Source: Symbiodinium natans (Eukaryota; Sar; Dinophyceae; Suessiales; Symbiodiniaceae). From it: DNA of 64,000 bases. The stretch spans positions 269,405 through 333,404 of the forward strand of contig CAJNDS010002641.1 of NCBI GenBank assembly GCA_905221605.1. The letters are read 5' to 3'. The notes under the pieces were generated by a model. That model was not told where the DNA came from, did no database searches, and was given only the letters and a program-made list of their open reading frames with translations. Shown one piece after another: positions 1 to 9,837 of the stretch. Numbering within the stretch: the stretch's first letter is position 1; each line of letters opens with the position of its first letter. Both the position numbers and the translations under genes were made by a program.

Positions 1-3000
1 GGAAGGCCCGCGCGGAAAGTGGTGCATCGCGACGGCTTTGTGCTGTCGGTCGATATCTCGGGGCCCTTCCGGAACAAGGGCGTGGACGAGAAAAAGGGGC
101 GAAGATACCGCTATTGCCTGGCGGCCACCTACCTGTTCCCGAGGGGTGGAGGGCAAGGCCAAGCATCTAAGGACGAGGTGGTCTGTGGCGCAAATGGGCG
201 AGAAGGGCAACCAGATCAAGAAGGAGTACAGCATGATCAAGAGAACCCGGAGGACAAGATGGCGCCGCTAATAGAAAGGCCACATGGAGCGGGACCTATC
301 GATTCCGAGGAGGAGGAGGACTTCTTTGAGCAAGACGAAGAGCCCGACGGTGAAGGTCCTGCAGGAGATCTGGTGGTGGATGCTGAGGCGGAGCAAGGTG
401 AAGATGAGTGGAAAAAGCTGGTGGAAGATCTAAAGAAACCCTTGGTGATGGATGCGTTGAAGTTTGTGATTCCGCTGGAGAAGCACCGGGGACGGGACAT
501 CTTGGAGGCCATCCAGGACATCTACATCACCCTGCGCACCATGGGCATGCCGCTACTGAGGATCCATAGTGATAGAGCTAGCGAGTTCAGAACCAAGATG
601 CTCAGAAAGTGGGCCAGAGAGAGGGACGTATTTCAAACGTACTCTGAAGGAGTGGCTCCAGCTCAAAATGGTTCGGCGGAGGGACATGTCAAATGGCTGA
701 AAAAGCGGGCAAGGACGCTCTTGGTCGAGGGCTACCTGGACAAGAAGTATTGGCCATGTGCAATGAAGATGGCATGTCGCTTACACAACGATGAGGTTTT
801 GGGAAAGAAACCTGCGAAGACCAGATTCGGGTCGGTGGTATGGATCAAGTCGAAGAAGGACCACGGACCATTTGATCCACGTTGGGAAAAAGGGGTCTTC
901 CTTGGTCCGGCCGATGATGTTCGTGAAGGGCAAGTGGTGCAGCTGGATGATGGAATGTGGATCCGCACACTGCACATGAGGCAAGTACGCGAAGACGAGC
1001 AGGAGGAGGTGAAACCTGAGTACGTGGTGGATTATGTGGATCCAGTTAGAAGAGTACGAGGAAAGACCAAGCTACCTGACCCGGAGGCAAGGAAGATGAG
1101 CGTCTACGAAGAGCTGCGTAGAGAGGACATCGTCAAGAAGCTTCTGCAGTCTCCGCTGTGGAGCGCGAAGGAAGCGAAGGCAAAGAGACCTCAGCTTATG
1201 AAGGACAGGGACGAGCAGGACACTGACGATGAAGAGGGCAGGGCCTATGTAACATTGGGGGCCTATCAACATGGAGGAATAGTCAACTTGACGAATGCCA
1301 CCCACAAGTTTGAGGAGGAGGCCATGCTTGTCGCAGAGCTCATCAAGCGAGACCACCCGCTATGCACCTTTACCTCCGTGACCTTGGTGAAGAACAGCAT
1401 GATGCCTATTCATCGGGACAACTTCAACAAGAAGGACTCGCTCAATCTCATCTCGCCTCTCTCAGTCACCAAGGGGAGCATGATATGGCAAGAAATGCAA
1501 CCCGGAGATGAGTTTGGAGGGCGCTACGAGAGTCGAATTGTCAGGGAAAGAGAAGTCCCTGGGCAGCTGTTCAGCGTCGAAAGGCCGGCGCAGGTTATGC
1601 CCAAAAGATTGCATCAGCCTGTACCAGGTGAGCCAGGAGATCGGATCCTAGCGGTGGCGTACACCATAGCGCGAGACGCTCAACTGGACCAAGGAGTTCG
1701 AGATCAGCTTCATAGCTTGGGGTTTGTCCTGCCGAGGTTGAAGACCGAGATTGTCGATGCGAAGGTCGGCCCTGAGGAGGAGCAGGAAGCAACGCCCATG
1801 AGTATCTCGAGAAGATCTTCGCCGTCCGGGCAAATGGGTGGAGCCAGAACGGATTGCATGGTCGTTCCTGGTGGGAAGGTACGCTTAGATTTGAAGTGGG
1901 ACATGAGCTACCAGCCTGAAGGTCCAGAACCGCATGAAGAACGACTGTCAGTTGGAGAAAGAGAAGATATGCAAGACAGAGTAGTTGCGTTGCGCAGGCT
2001 GCTGGCTGAGGAGCAACAACTGGCTGACGAGCAGTCAGAAGACGTCGCCGTGGACCTGAAGTACAGCGAGCGCTTGATGGATGCCGAGGAAGAGCTGGAT
2101 TTCTTGCAGGAGACCCTGGAAAGAGACGCGCGCAGGGAGATCAAGGAAGGCGTTTCGGCTCTATGGGGTCATGGCAAGAGGATAGCCAAGATAGCAGCGT
2201 CCGATGTAACCACGGAGAACGTCGAGGGGCTATTGCAGAACCTAAAGGGGGCGTTGACGGTCACGCACACGGTGTCTCTGGCGGAGGTGAAGCAGAACAT
2301 CAAGAAGTGGAAGCCAAGCATCGCCAAGGAGATTAACCACCTGGAGGGCAACGGGACACTTGTGCCGATACCGTTAGCGCAAGCTAGAGACATGAGCTCG
2401 AGGGGGGAGGTGGTGCTGGTGCCAGCCAAAACGGTGCATACCGTAAAGCCACCCGATCCTGAGATGCTGTGTGATCAACCAAAAGAGGAACCCCTGATGA
2501 AAAGCGCTGACGATGAGGCGAAGATTTGCAAGCGGAAGACCAGGCTGGTGATCTGCGGCAACTACATCAAGGGAGATGTGGACGTGTTCACCACAGCGGC
2601 ATCGGCAGAGAGTCTGAGATGTGGACTGGCCGTTGCGGCCAAGCGTCGGTGGTCAGCAGCGATCACAGACATCAATTCGGCGTTCACTCTGACCCCGATG
2701 ACAGAGTCATCAGTGCGCTACGCTATAACCATCCCAAGGGTGGTGGTCGATGCAGACTGCGCGCAGCCGGACACTGCCTATCTGGTCGAAAGAGTCTTGT
2801 ACGGCTTGAGGGAGGCACCGCGTCTTTGGGGGAACTTTAGAGATCGCCGCATAAAGGGAGCGAAGATCACCATCGAGGGCATCGTCTACAAGTTCGTGCA
2901 GATGGAGACTGACAACGCAGTATGGCGGTTGGTTGGCGAGCGCAACGAGCAAGAGACCATCGGAATGATGATTGTCTATGTGGACGACGTTATGTTCTTG

Positions 3001-4647
3001 GGTGAAGACTATGCCATAAAGGCGATGTACCACTGGATCACCAAGGGAGAAGGAGAAGAACCGGGATGGAAGTGCTCCGAGCTCGAGTGGGTGACCAGTG
3101 AAAGGCCAGCGCGTTATTTGGGAATGGAGGTGAGGTGCCGAAGGGAAGGGCGCTACGTCTTCTACCACATAAGCCAAGCGGGATACATCGCCGACCTCAT
3201 CCGGGAGTATGCCATGGAGAATGAAAGGCCTTCGATGGTGCCGGCGACAAAGGACTACATGCCGACCTATGAAGACCAGGACGCCTGCGGAGACGAAGAG
3301 CAAGTGCGGCTGGCGCAGAAATGCGCAGGGGAACTGTTATGGTTGTCGACCCGGACTCGACCCGACATAGGGTTTGCAACAAATCATGTTTGCGCGGCGG
3401 CGGCTCGGGACCCAGAAGGCGCGCAGAAGCTGGCACGACTAGTACGTCGCTATCTGGCAACCACTCCTTCGATGGGATTGTCGTACTATGGGCTGGCTGA
3501 TCCTGTCGTGGCTTTCAGTGACGCGAGCTTCGCTCCGAGTGGCGATAAGTCATTTGGATGCAGCGCAGCTGCCCTCTATGGGGGCTTTGTTGCGTGGCGT
3601 ATGACTCGCCAACCGCTGATAACGCTGTCAGTGGCAGAGGCGGAGTTGTATGAGTTGGTAGCTGCGCACCAGTTGGCCTTGGGAATCCAAACATGGATGG
3701 AAGAAATCGAGCCTGGCATCGTCCCGATCGTCAAGGCTGACAATATGGCTGCGGTGGGGCTCGCTACAACTGCCCCCGGGTCATGGAAGACCCGACACCT
3801 GAGGGTGCGGGCGCGCTACATCAGGCAGGAAATTAGCCAGGGCACTCTCCTTGTGGCGCACACACCAGGAGAAGAACAACCTGCAGATTTAGGCACCAAA
3901 CCAATCCCGGCGCCCAGACTGCAGATCCTGAGAGGACTATGGCACATGAAGACCGTTGAGGAGTTCCTTGGAGAGGGTGAGACCGAAGTTGTGGTGGATG
4001 GGGCGAAGCCTTCGGCCGAAATGGCGTCGAAGGTTATGGCGCTGTGCGTGGTTTGCTCGATGATGCAAGGGGCAAGGGCGTCGGAGACAAAGGGGGCAAT
4101 GGAGTTGGACTACAGCGTGGAGTTCTACGTGGTGATGGCCGTTTGCGTAGCGGCGATGCTGGGAGTGTGGGAGTTTGGAAAGTGGGCGTTGGGCCATCTT
4201 TGCTGCAGTCGTGATGAAGTGGCGGTGCAGCGAGCGAGGCGGCTGCTGCGCATCCGCGACCAGACAGCCAGAGCACTGCAGCAAGAGCTCGCCAACATGA
4301 CCGAGAACCCCCAAGGACCAGCTCGTGGTGAGGATCAAGCTACAACGACTACCAGCGCGGGAACGATGACGACGCAGACGCCTCCGGAACCGGCAGAACA
4401 TCCCCACCAGCTACAACAAGAGGACGTGCCAGCGGCCGAGGCGCTTCGCAACAACTACACGTTCAGGTGCCTGCCAAAAACCTTCGTGATGTCCGAACAT
4501 GGAGACAGAGTGCATGTGACCAATGAGTGCTATGGTTTGAGAAACGCTAACAAGGCGAGACTGAGGCACCTACAGTATTGTGTCTGTTGTGCAGGAAGGT
4601 ATCCCCTGTACTACAGAACGCCGTTTGGAGATCCCCCACTTGGATGA
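1..4647 (+). CDS. Ty1/copia retrotransposon polyprotein, 5' truncated by the window
   Basis: The frame is open to base 1, so gag, protease and the integrase start lie outside. Numbering from the GTG at base 19: integrase core with D12, D185 (HSDRASEF) and E221 (QNGSAEG), i.e. D,D-35-E spacing; a copia-type post-integrase segment (GVFLGPADD); a 2OG-Fe(II) oxygenase-like domain about 410-550 (H465-x-D467, H532, R542); a charged coiled-coil stretch about 640-725; reverse transcriptase about 755-1110 with YVDD at 987-990 and VLYGLREAPRLW; RNase H about 1160-1300 with D1168, E1209, D1241. After RNase H comes an unusual tail with hydrophobic segments at about 1335-1354 and 1369-1386 and a Cys/His-rich end (residues about 1505-1530). 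No stop or frameshift interrupts 4.6 kb, so the element is young or recently active. The integrase, RT and RNase H are seen directly; the oxygenase and the role of the tail are inferences. Confidence 0.95.
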   Translation, partial: GRPARKVVHRDGFVLSVDISGPFRNKGVDEKKGRRYRYCLAATYLFPRGGGQGQASKDEVVCGANGREGQPDQEGVQHDQENPEDKMAPLIERPHGAGPIDSEEEEDFFEQDEEPDGEGPAGDLVVDAEAEQGEDEWKKLVEDLKKPLVMDALKFVIPLEKHRGRDILEAIQDIYITLRTMGMPLLRIHSDRASEFRTKMLRKWARERDVFQTYSEGVAPAQNGSAEGHVKWLKKRARTLLVEGYLDKKYWPCAMKMACRLHNDEVLGKKPAKTRFGSVVWIKSKKDHGPFDPRWEKGVFLGPADDVREGQVVQLDDGMWIRTLHMRQVREDEQEEVKPEYVVDYVDPVRRVRGKTKLPDPEARKMSVYEELRREDIVKKLLQSPLWSAKEAKAKRPQLMKDRDEQDTDDEEGRAYVTLGAYQHGGIVNLTNATHKFEEEAMLVAELIKRDHPLCTFTSVTLVKNSMMPIHRDNFNKKDSLNLISPLSVTKGSMIWQEMQPGDEFGGRYESRIVREREVPGQLFSVERPAQVMPKRLHQPVPGEPGDRILAVAYTIARDAQLDQGVRDQLHSLGFVLPRLKTEIVDAKVGPEEEQEATPMSISRRSSPSGQMGGARTDCMVVPGGKVRLDLKWDMSYQPEGPEPHEERLSVGEREDMQDRVVALRRLLAEEQQLADEQSEDVAVDLKYSERLMDAEEELDFLQETLERDARREIKEGVSALWGHGKRIAKIAASDVTTENVEGLLQNLKGALTVTHTVSLAEVKQNIKKWKPSIAKEINHLEGNGTLVPIPLAQARDMSSRGEVVLVPAKTVHTVKPPDPEMLCDQPKEEPLMKSADDEAKICKRKTRLVICGNYIKGDVDVFTTAASAESLRCGLAVAAKRRWSAAITDINSAFTLTPMTESSVRYAITIPRVVVDADCAQPDTAYLVERVLYGLREAPRLWGNFRDRRIKGAKITIEGIVYKFVQMETDNAVWRLVGERNEQETIGMMIVYVDDVMFLGEDYAIKAMYHWITKGEGEEPGWKCSELEWVTSERPARYLGMEVRCRREGRYVFYHISQAGYIADLIREYAMENERPSMVPATKDYMPTYEDQDACGDEEQVRLAQKCAGELLWLSTRTRPDIGFATNHVCAAAARDPEGAQKLARLVRRYLATTPSMGLSYYGLADPVVAFSDASFAPSGDKSFGCSAAALYGGFVAWRMTRQPLITLSVAEAELYELVAAHQLALGIQTWMEEIEPGIVPIVKADNMAAVGLATTAPGSWKTRHLRVRARYIRQEISQGTLLVAHTPGEEQPADLGTKPIPAPRLQILRGLWHMKTVEEFLGEGETEVVVDGAKPSAEMASKVMALCVVCSMMQGARASETKGAMELDYSVEFYVVMAVCVAAMLGVWEFGKWALGHLCCSRDEVAVQRARRLLRIRDQTARALQQELANMTENPQGPARGEDQATTTTSAGTMTTQTPPEPAEHPHQLQQEDVPAAEALRNNYTFRCLPKTFVMSEHGDRVHVTNECYGLRNANKARLRHLQYCVCCAGRYPLYYRTPFGDPPLG

Positions 4648-4693
4648 CCCATCTTCAGGGCGAAAGCCTACCTTCAAGGGCAGGGTGGGGGAC

Positions 4694-5378
4694 TGTGCAT
4701 CAGGAAGTGCATTTCACGAGAGCGACTCCCGAAATGAGGAGGAGTGTTGATGCACATTTGTTTTTAGGCGAGCAGACATGCCATGTAAAGCGGGGTATGC
4801 ATCGCCGCTTGTACCTTTGATCAAAGGGGTGGGCTACGGATGACCCTTGAGCAGCACAAATCGAGAAGTGTACATGCCAGGTGCAGCGCAAGGGAAGCCC
4901 ATGTATAGAGGCAGAGAAGCACTTTGCAGTCGTGTGAATCCCGAAAGAAACAATCCGAAATTCGATGAGCCATGTCCGCGTTTGAGCCTGCTCTAGAAGC
5001 AGCGATGATAGCTGGTTCGGGCCCTGTGCATCCGCAGTTCTGGGTTCCAATTATAGCTACTTATACCTAAATGGTATATACCTTTTTCCAGGGTCTACTC
5101 CAAAAGTAGGGTATAGACCGTGTTTCGACTTTGGGTGCTCTCTTCAGGCGTGCTAGCCCTTGCACCGGACCTTCCCGCGCGTCTAGCGAACCCCCGCTGC
5201 TGGAAAGCAGCCCCTGACCCCTCTACTCCTGATTCAACAGCCCAAGTCTCTTAGTAAGCAATTATAGGACCTTGTGTCCAACTCATCGGATGTATTTGAG
5301 GCACCTTTGACAATAGGGGTACTATGATCCCTTTTAAGGACTGGTAGTAGAAGGAGGAACATCCCAACCTACAGCCCT
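4694..5378 (+). other. Downstream flank of the copia ORF: candidate polypurine tract and 3' LTR start
   Basis: A purine run (GAAATGAGGAGGAG) ends at 4744 and is followed by TGTTGATGCAC, the usual pattern of a copia polypurine tract abutting an LTR that starts TGTTG. A perfect 9-bp inverted repeat (TGTGCATCA at 4694 and TGATGCACA at 4748) brackets the same place. The 5' LTR lies outside the window, so the 3' LTR end and target duplication cannot be fixed. I see no other gene in this stretch. Confidence 0.35.
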
Positions 5379-5380
5379 CA

Positions 5381-5562
5381 ACCCTAAACCCTAAAGCCTA
5401 AACCCTAAACCCTAAACCCAAAACCCAAAACCATCCCAAGGTACTTCAGGTCTTCATGTAAACCCGGTTCTACCCTGACCCCTCCACCACTGGGAGGTGA
5501 GGCTGCCGAGCTGGCGAGCGAACTGCGAGGCCCGGAAGACTTTAGGGTTTAGGGTTTAGGGG
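5381..5562. repeat. Outward-facing pair of telomere-type arrays around a PUF exon
   Basis: CCCTAAA-type heptads (some degenerate) run from 5381 to about 5428. TTTAGGG heptads run from 5541 to 5562. The 28-nt exon 1 of the PUF-like gene (5502-5529) lies between them, so both arrays are intronic. Confidence 0.85.
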
Positions 5563-8500
5563 GGTTGAAGAACCAGGGCTGTTGCCCCCTTCTAGAAAGT
5601 ATCAGGCGCATTTCCCCTTTCAAGGGACTGAAAACAATGTTGGAACTTGCAGGCCACATTCGCGAGGCCTTGATGTCGCCGCACGCAGCCGGGCAGCAAA
5701 CAGGAGATGCTACACTGAATTGGGAAAGGCGTCCCTTTCTGTAATGAAACAGCCGTACAGTCGGGGGGAAGCTTTTGATGAAGGCGTCCCCTTTTGCATT
5801 TAGATGGGGATGCAGAGGTTCGCTGTATCTGACGTGTTGATTTGTAGTACAAGCTCAGTACTGGAAGTTACGTTTCCGTGCCCGGGCTGGATGTTGATCG
5901 ATTTGTAGTACAAGAGAAGTATAGGAATCGATCTTTCCATGAGCCGGCTGGATCTTCGTTGGTTTGTAGTACAAGCTTAGTACTGGAATCGGTGTTTCTG
6001 TGAGCTGGCTGTTTTTTTATTTGTAGTACAAGTTAGTACTGGAATCGACGTTTCCCTGAGCCGGCTGGATTCGCATTGGTTGTAGCACACGCTTAGTACT
6101 GGAATCGGCGTCTCCGTGCTTTTTGGTAGCTTTAGAAGCTCCTGGAACGAGCGTTTCCTTCGGGGAATGTGGGCGGGCACATGTTTTCATGGTGTTGTAG
6201 TAGGCCTTTGGGGAGCTGCGTTCGTTGCAGCATGGCATGTCTAACGTAGTTTCTCGTCATACGCATGCCCTTCTGCGGGCGGCGTTGACTTGGGGAGTGA
6301 TGCCGCAGGGTCGCCTTCGACAACTTAATGGTCCAACGGCGTTCATTGGGGTTTAACACTCTTTGAACAATTAGGCCGCCTTTCCCGGCCAGGTACATGA
6401 AACTATTCCAGTAGACTCCGAAGCTAGGAAGGGTCCATTGTTTGGGCGCTTCTGTGGTATCTCCATGATGCCTCTAGGCCAGGGTGTCTTTTGGGGTAAG
6501 CTTCGAAGAGCATCTGTCGCGAAGCCCATAATTGGCCATAGGAGCGCGTCTATAACCCTAAACTGCTAGTCCTATAAGCTCCTTGCTACGCGGGACCTAC
6601 CCGTGCCTCCGCCTCCGAGATGCACCCTCGTGATATTGAGCTAAAACCTCAACCTCGCATGTATTCAGAGGGCATCTGCCTGGCCCACTCATGAAGGCCA
6701 ACTACGTGGCACAAAAAATCGTGACCCAATTGCACCTCGGCAGCATGTGGGGTTTTAGCAAGGCTTCGGGCTTGCACCCGACTGAAACAACGGGTGGAAG
6801 GTGTAAGGAAAGGACCTTAAGTGCGTCTTGACTATTCCAGTCCTTAGGCTTGAAATCTCTGCAAGATCCGAGGCTCTGGCTTGCCGATCACCCAAACCCA
6901 AAGCCTTCTACTACTAATTGCTTAAGAACCCCGAAAAAAAGTGATCCCTTTACTACCCTTAGAAGGAAGAGTGTTTTCTCATGTGGGGTGTTTAAGCAAA
7001 TAGTAGTTTAAGGACATGGAACAGCTGCAGCTTCGTGGCAGATGAACTGGAGGGCCTTGCGTCGAAGTTTGCTCGCCACCGATTTGGATGCCGTATTTTC
7101 TGCCGCTTGCCCCTTGACCGCAGCATGCACCTGCCGTGTCAGACGCTAAGACCAATCTTCTCCGGCCTGCCCGTCCATTTCTCAAGAGTTTGGTCTCTTT
7201 GCTGGGACGTGTTTCCATTGTACAGTCGGCTGCCACAAGCCTGAAAGCCCCCCCCCCCCCCCGCCCCCCTATTCGAACAACCCGCGGCGCCAGGCTTGAA
7301 TTCTACGCGTCGCAAGATGGCACCCTGCGCTTGGTGGACGAGGTACTTCAGGACCCCCTCTGCCGAGCCAGCCACGTGGAGTGAGCTCTTGTAGGGCTTT
7401 GGAATCAAGGCAGAGACCCTTGGTTATGGTAAGCCTCAAAGCCTCCGCCATTTTCACCACTCTGTCCCGCCCCACCCCACACCACCCCTCCTCATCCCCT
7501 CCTCACCCTCCACACCTCCTTTCAAACTTGCCGTCGCCCGCCTGCAGCAAGGAGTTTCGACTTGATAACAGGGTTGGTTGAAGGGATCTTCTAATTTATT
7601 CTCCTATCAGATCCTATCATTTGCTTTTGCAAACGCATAATATTGTCAGCTTAGAGGACAACCTAGTTGCCCGGTAATTTTCCATTTGTGAGTTAAGGTT
7701 GAGGGCCAAGGGTGTTGCTGTAGGGCGCGCAGGAGTAGAAGCACCCTAAGCCCTGTGAACCCCAAATCCTAGCCCCAAACCACGCATGAAGCTGCCCACG
7801 CATGAAGCTGCAACAGTTCATGAAGTCCTTCGCGCAGGAAGCAGAGGATTTGTGTTGTCATCCGTTCGGTCACCACGCCGCTTCGGCATCAACGACCTCC
7901 GACGTCCTAAATGGTGAGGTCCCAAAAACTAAGATCGTTGTCCCTCTTTTGTTCCGGATGTACATCGGCCAGTCATATTTAGGGTACCCAAGACGAAGGC
8001 AGGGTTCAGAGCGCTGATTCGTTCCTGTTTGTTTGTATATGAGGTCCAAGAAGGCCTTGTAACTTGAGGGCCGGTTGTTTAGGATTAAGGGGTACAGCGC
8101 AAGACTTGATTTCTTTGGTGTAGTTCTTGAATTGGGGGGCTGGGGCTGGGGCTTGGGCTCTTGCAAGCAAAACCCCGACACCGAAATCCGAGCACAATGA
8201 GTAGCTGCTTGTGTGTAGAGGTTGCCCAGTCCGTACTGGAGCATGGTACCGACTGCCACCGCGATGCCGTGGCAAAGACGATTTGCTCGAAACTTGGGCT
8301 TTATGGTTTGGAGGTACTGCTTGTGTCAGGTCACACCAGCTTACGCGCTCTCACTTGTGCTTGGCGTGTCGCTCGAATCTGCACTAAAGCATCCTCCTCG
8401 TACAGGTAAAAGCCTTGATAGCATCCGAAAATGCCTAATCCTCTCATACCCTATACCCCAAACCCTAAACCCTAAACCCTATACCCTATACCCTAAACCC

Positions 8501-9837
8501 TAGCAACCCAGGAATCCCATGGGCTTCGCTCAGAACCAGAATGCAAGCCTCTTGGGCCGACAAGATGTGGCGCCTGCCCTGCCTTGGCTTTCCAAGGTTC
8601 AGGGCCTTGGTATGCGTTGGGATGTTCCCCCACAGGGATTACAGTACACCCCCCATTATAATCCCTATTTAGGACTCTTAGTATAAGGGGGAACATTCCA
8701 AGGTATATGTGTTAAGGTTGGAGGGTTTTGTAGGGTTTTGTCCGATGCGTGGCCGGTCTGGCCCCTGCCTCATGCAGACGCTTCGTGAGATCAGCTTTCG
8801 CTTCGATTCTGGTTGCAGTTCTCAAGCCGCCGTAGGCTACCTCGTGGAGAAGGTCCTGTCTTTTTGCTCGCCAAACTACCAGCACTCTCTGCTGCTTGTC
8901 TCAAACGGCTCTCCGGGATCTGTGAGAATCCCCACACACTCAGACCAAAAACCCAAATCATGACATGCCACTCATGGTAGGCCTCTTGGTTCGCAGCCGA
9001 CGCCTGCGCTTAAGGTTCAGGGGTAAGGTTCGATAATCCTCACATACCCTGTTACATTTCTCATTTCTCACTCTAAAATCTCAGGCTCGCCGAGTTGACG
9101 GAGTCTTTGGAAGAATTGGCTTTGTCAAGGCAGGTGCTTCTGAGTTGCTTCTTGTTTGGGGTTTGGGGTGGGGGGGTGGGGGGGAGGTTTGGACGCCATA
9201 ATGTGGAAAGCTGGTACCCCCAAAACGGGTAGGCAGCATTCGAAGCCCCACCTTTGCCGGCCACCCGCCCCCAAACCCTAAGCCCTAAACTCTGGCGCAG
9301 GTACGGCTGCTATGTCGTCCGGGCCGTGGTGGAACACCCAGACGCTGCGCCGACCTTGTCGTAGAGTTGACCCATTCTAGGTTTAGGGTTCCGGTTAGTT
9401 TTGCAGGTTGTTTAGGAGATGAAAACAACAAGCTACAAAGATGAAGATTTTGGATGCTTGGGATAGACCCCAAAACCCTTGTTGGCACCTTCCTGCACTT
9501 TGGGGGAGTGCGGTAAAAGGAAAACAAAGGGGATACCTTTTGGAACAGGTCTTGGTTCCTCAGGTCCAAGGCTCGGGGCTTGATCAAATCGTTTCTTCTC
9601 TGTTCCAGGCCCCGATAAGCCCTTGAACCCTGAGCCTTAAGACCTTCCAGTCCAAAAACCTGGAAACCTCATACCCCTTGAAGCCTAAAGCTTGAGCCCT
9701 AAATCCCCAGAGCCTTGAAACCTAACAACCGTTAAAACCAAACTCTAAACTAACCTTCTCTAGGATACAGATCGATCTGCGGCAGTGTCTCGGCTGCGGA
9801 GTTGCGTCGGCGAGCTCAGGCGAGCCTGCTTGAGTGA
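5502..9837 (+). CDS. Pumilio/PUF-repeat RNA-binding protein, 11 exons, N-terminus not found
   Basis: Exons deduced by joining PUF-like peptides at AG acceptors: 5502-5529, 5653-5684, 6697-6746, 7031-7108, 7294-7342, 7817-7879, 8221-8313, 8778-8890, 9085-9129, 9301-9360, 9771-9837. They join into one open frame of about 225 codons ending in TGA. PUF signatures include SPH|ANYVAQKIVTQL across exons 2/3, KFARHRFGCRIFCRL in exon 4, LCCHPFGHHA|VAQSVLEHG across exons 6/7, and YGCYVVRAVVEH in exon 10. PUF proteins bind 3' UTRs in the cytoplasm and control translation or decay; each repeat is about 36 residues, so this covers five or six of the usual eight. Donors are GC (exons 1, 2, 4, 6, 8, 9) or GT (3, 5, 7, 10). 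The 5' part must lie upstream, possibly beyond the copia element, which would then sit in an intron. Exon 1, 8 and 11 borders are the least certain. Confidence 0.75.
5841..6125. repeat. Tandem repeat, about 60 bp x 5, inside a PUF intron
   Basis: The string TTTGTAGTACAAG recurs at about 5841, 5902, 5963, 6020 and 6079. Units are diverged and contain a near-palindromic core (AGTAC-AAGCTTA-GTACT) followed by GGAATCG and a GAGCCGGCTGGAT tail. No coding capacity is evident. Confidence 0.8.
8455..8506. repeat. Interstitial CCCTAAA/CCCTATA array
   Basis: About seven telomere-type heptads, some with TA for AA, in the intron between PUF exons 7 and 8. Confidence 0.85.
9270..9391. repeat. Short outward-facing telomere-type pair flanking PUF exon 10
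   Basis: CCCTAAG/CCCTAAA at 9275-9290 ends about 10 nt before exon 10 (9301). GTTTAGGGTT at 9381-9390 starts about 20 nt after its donor. Same geometry as at 5.4-5.56 kb but with only one or two heptads each side. Confidence 0.6.
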
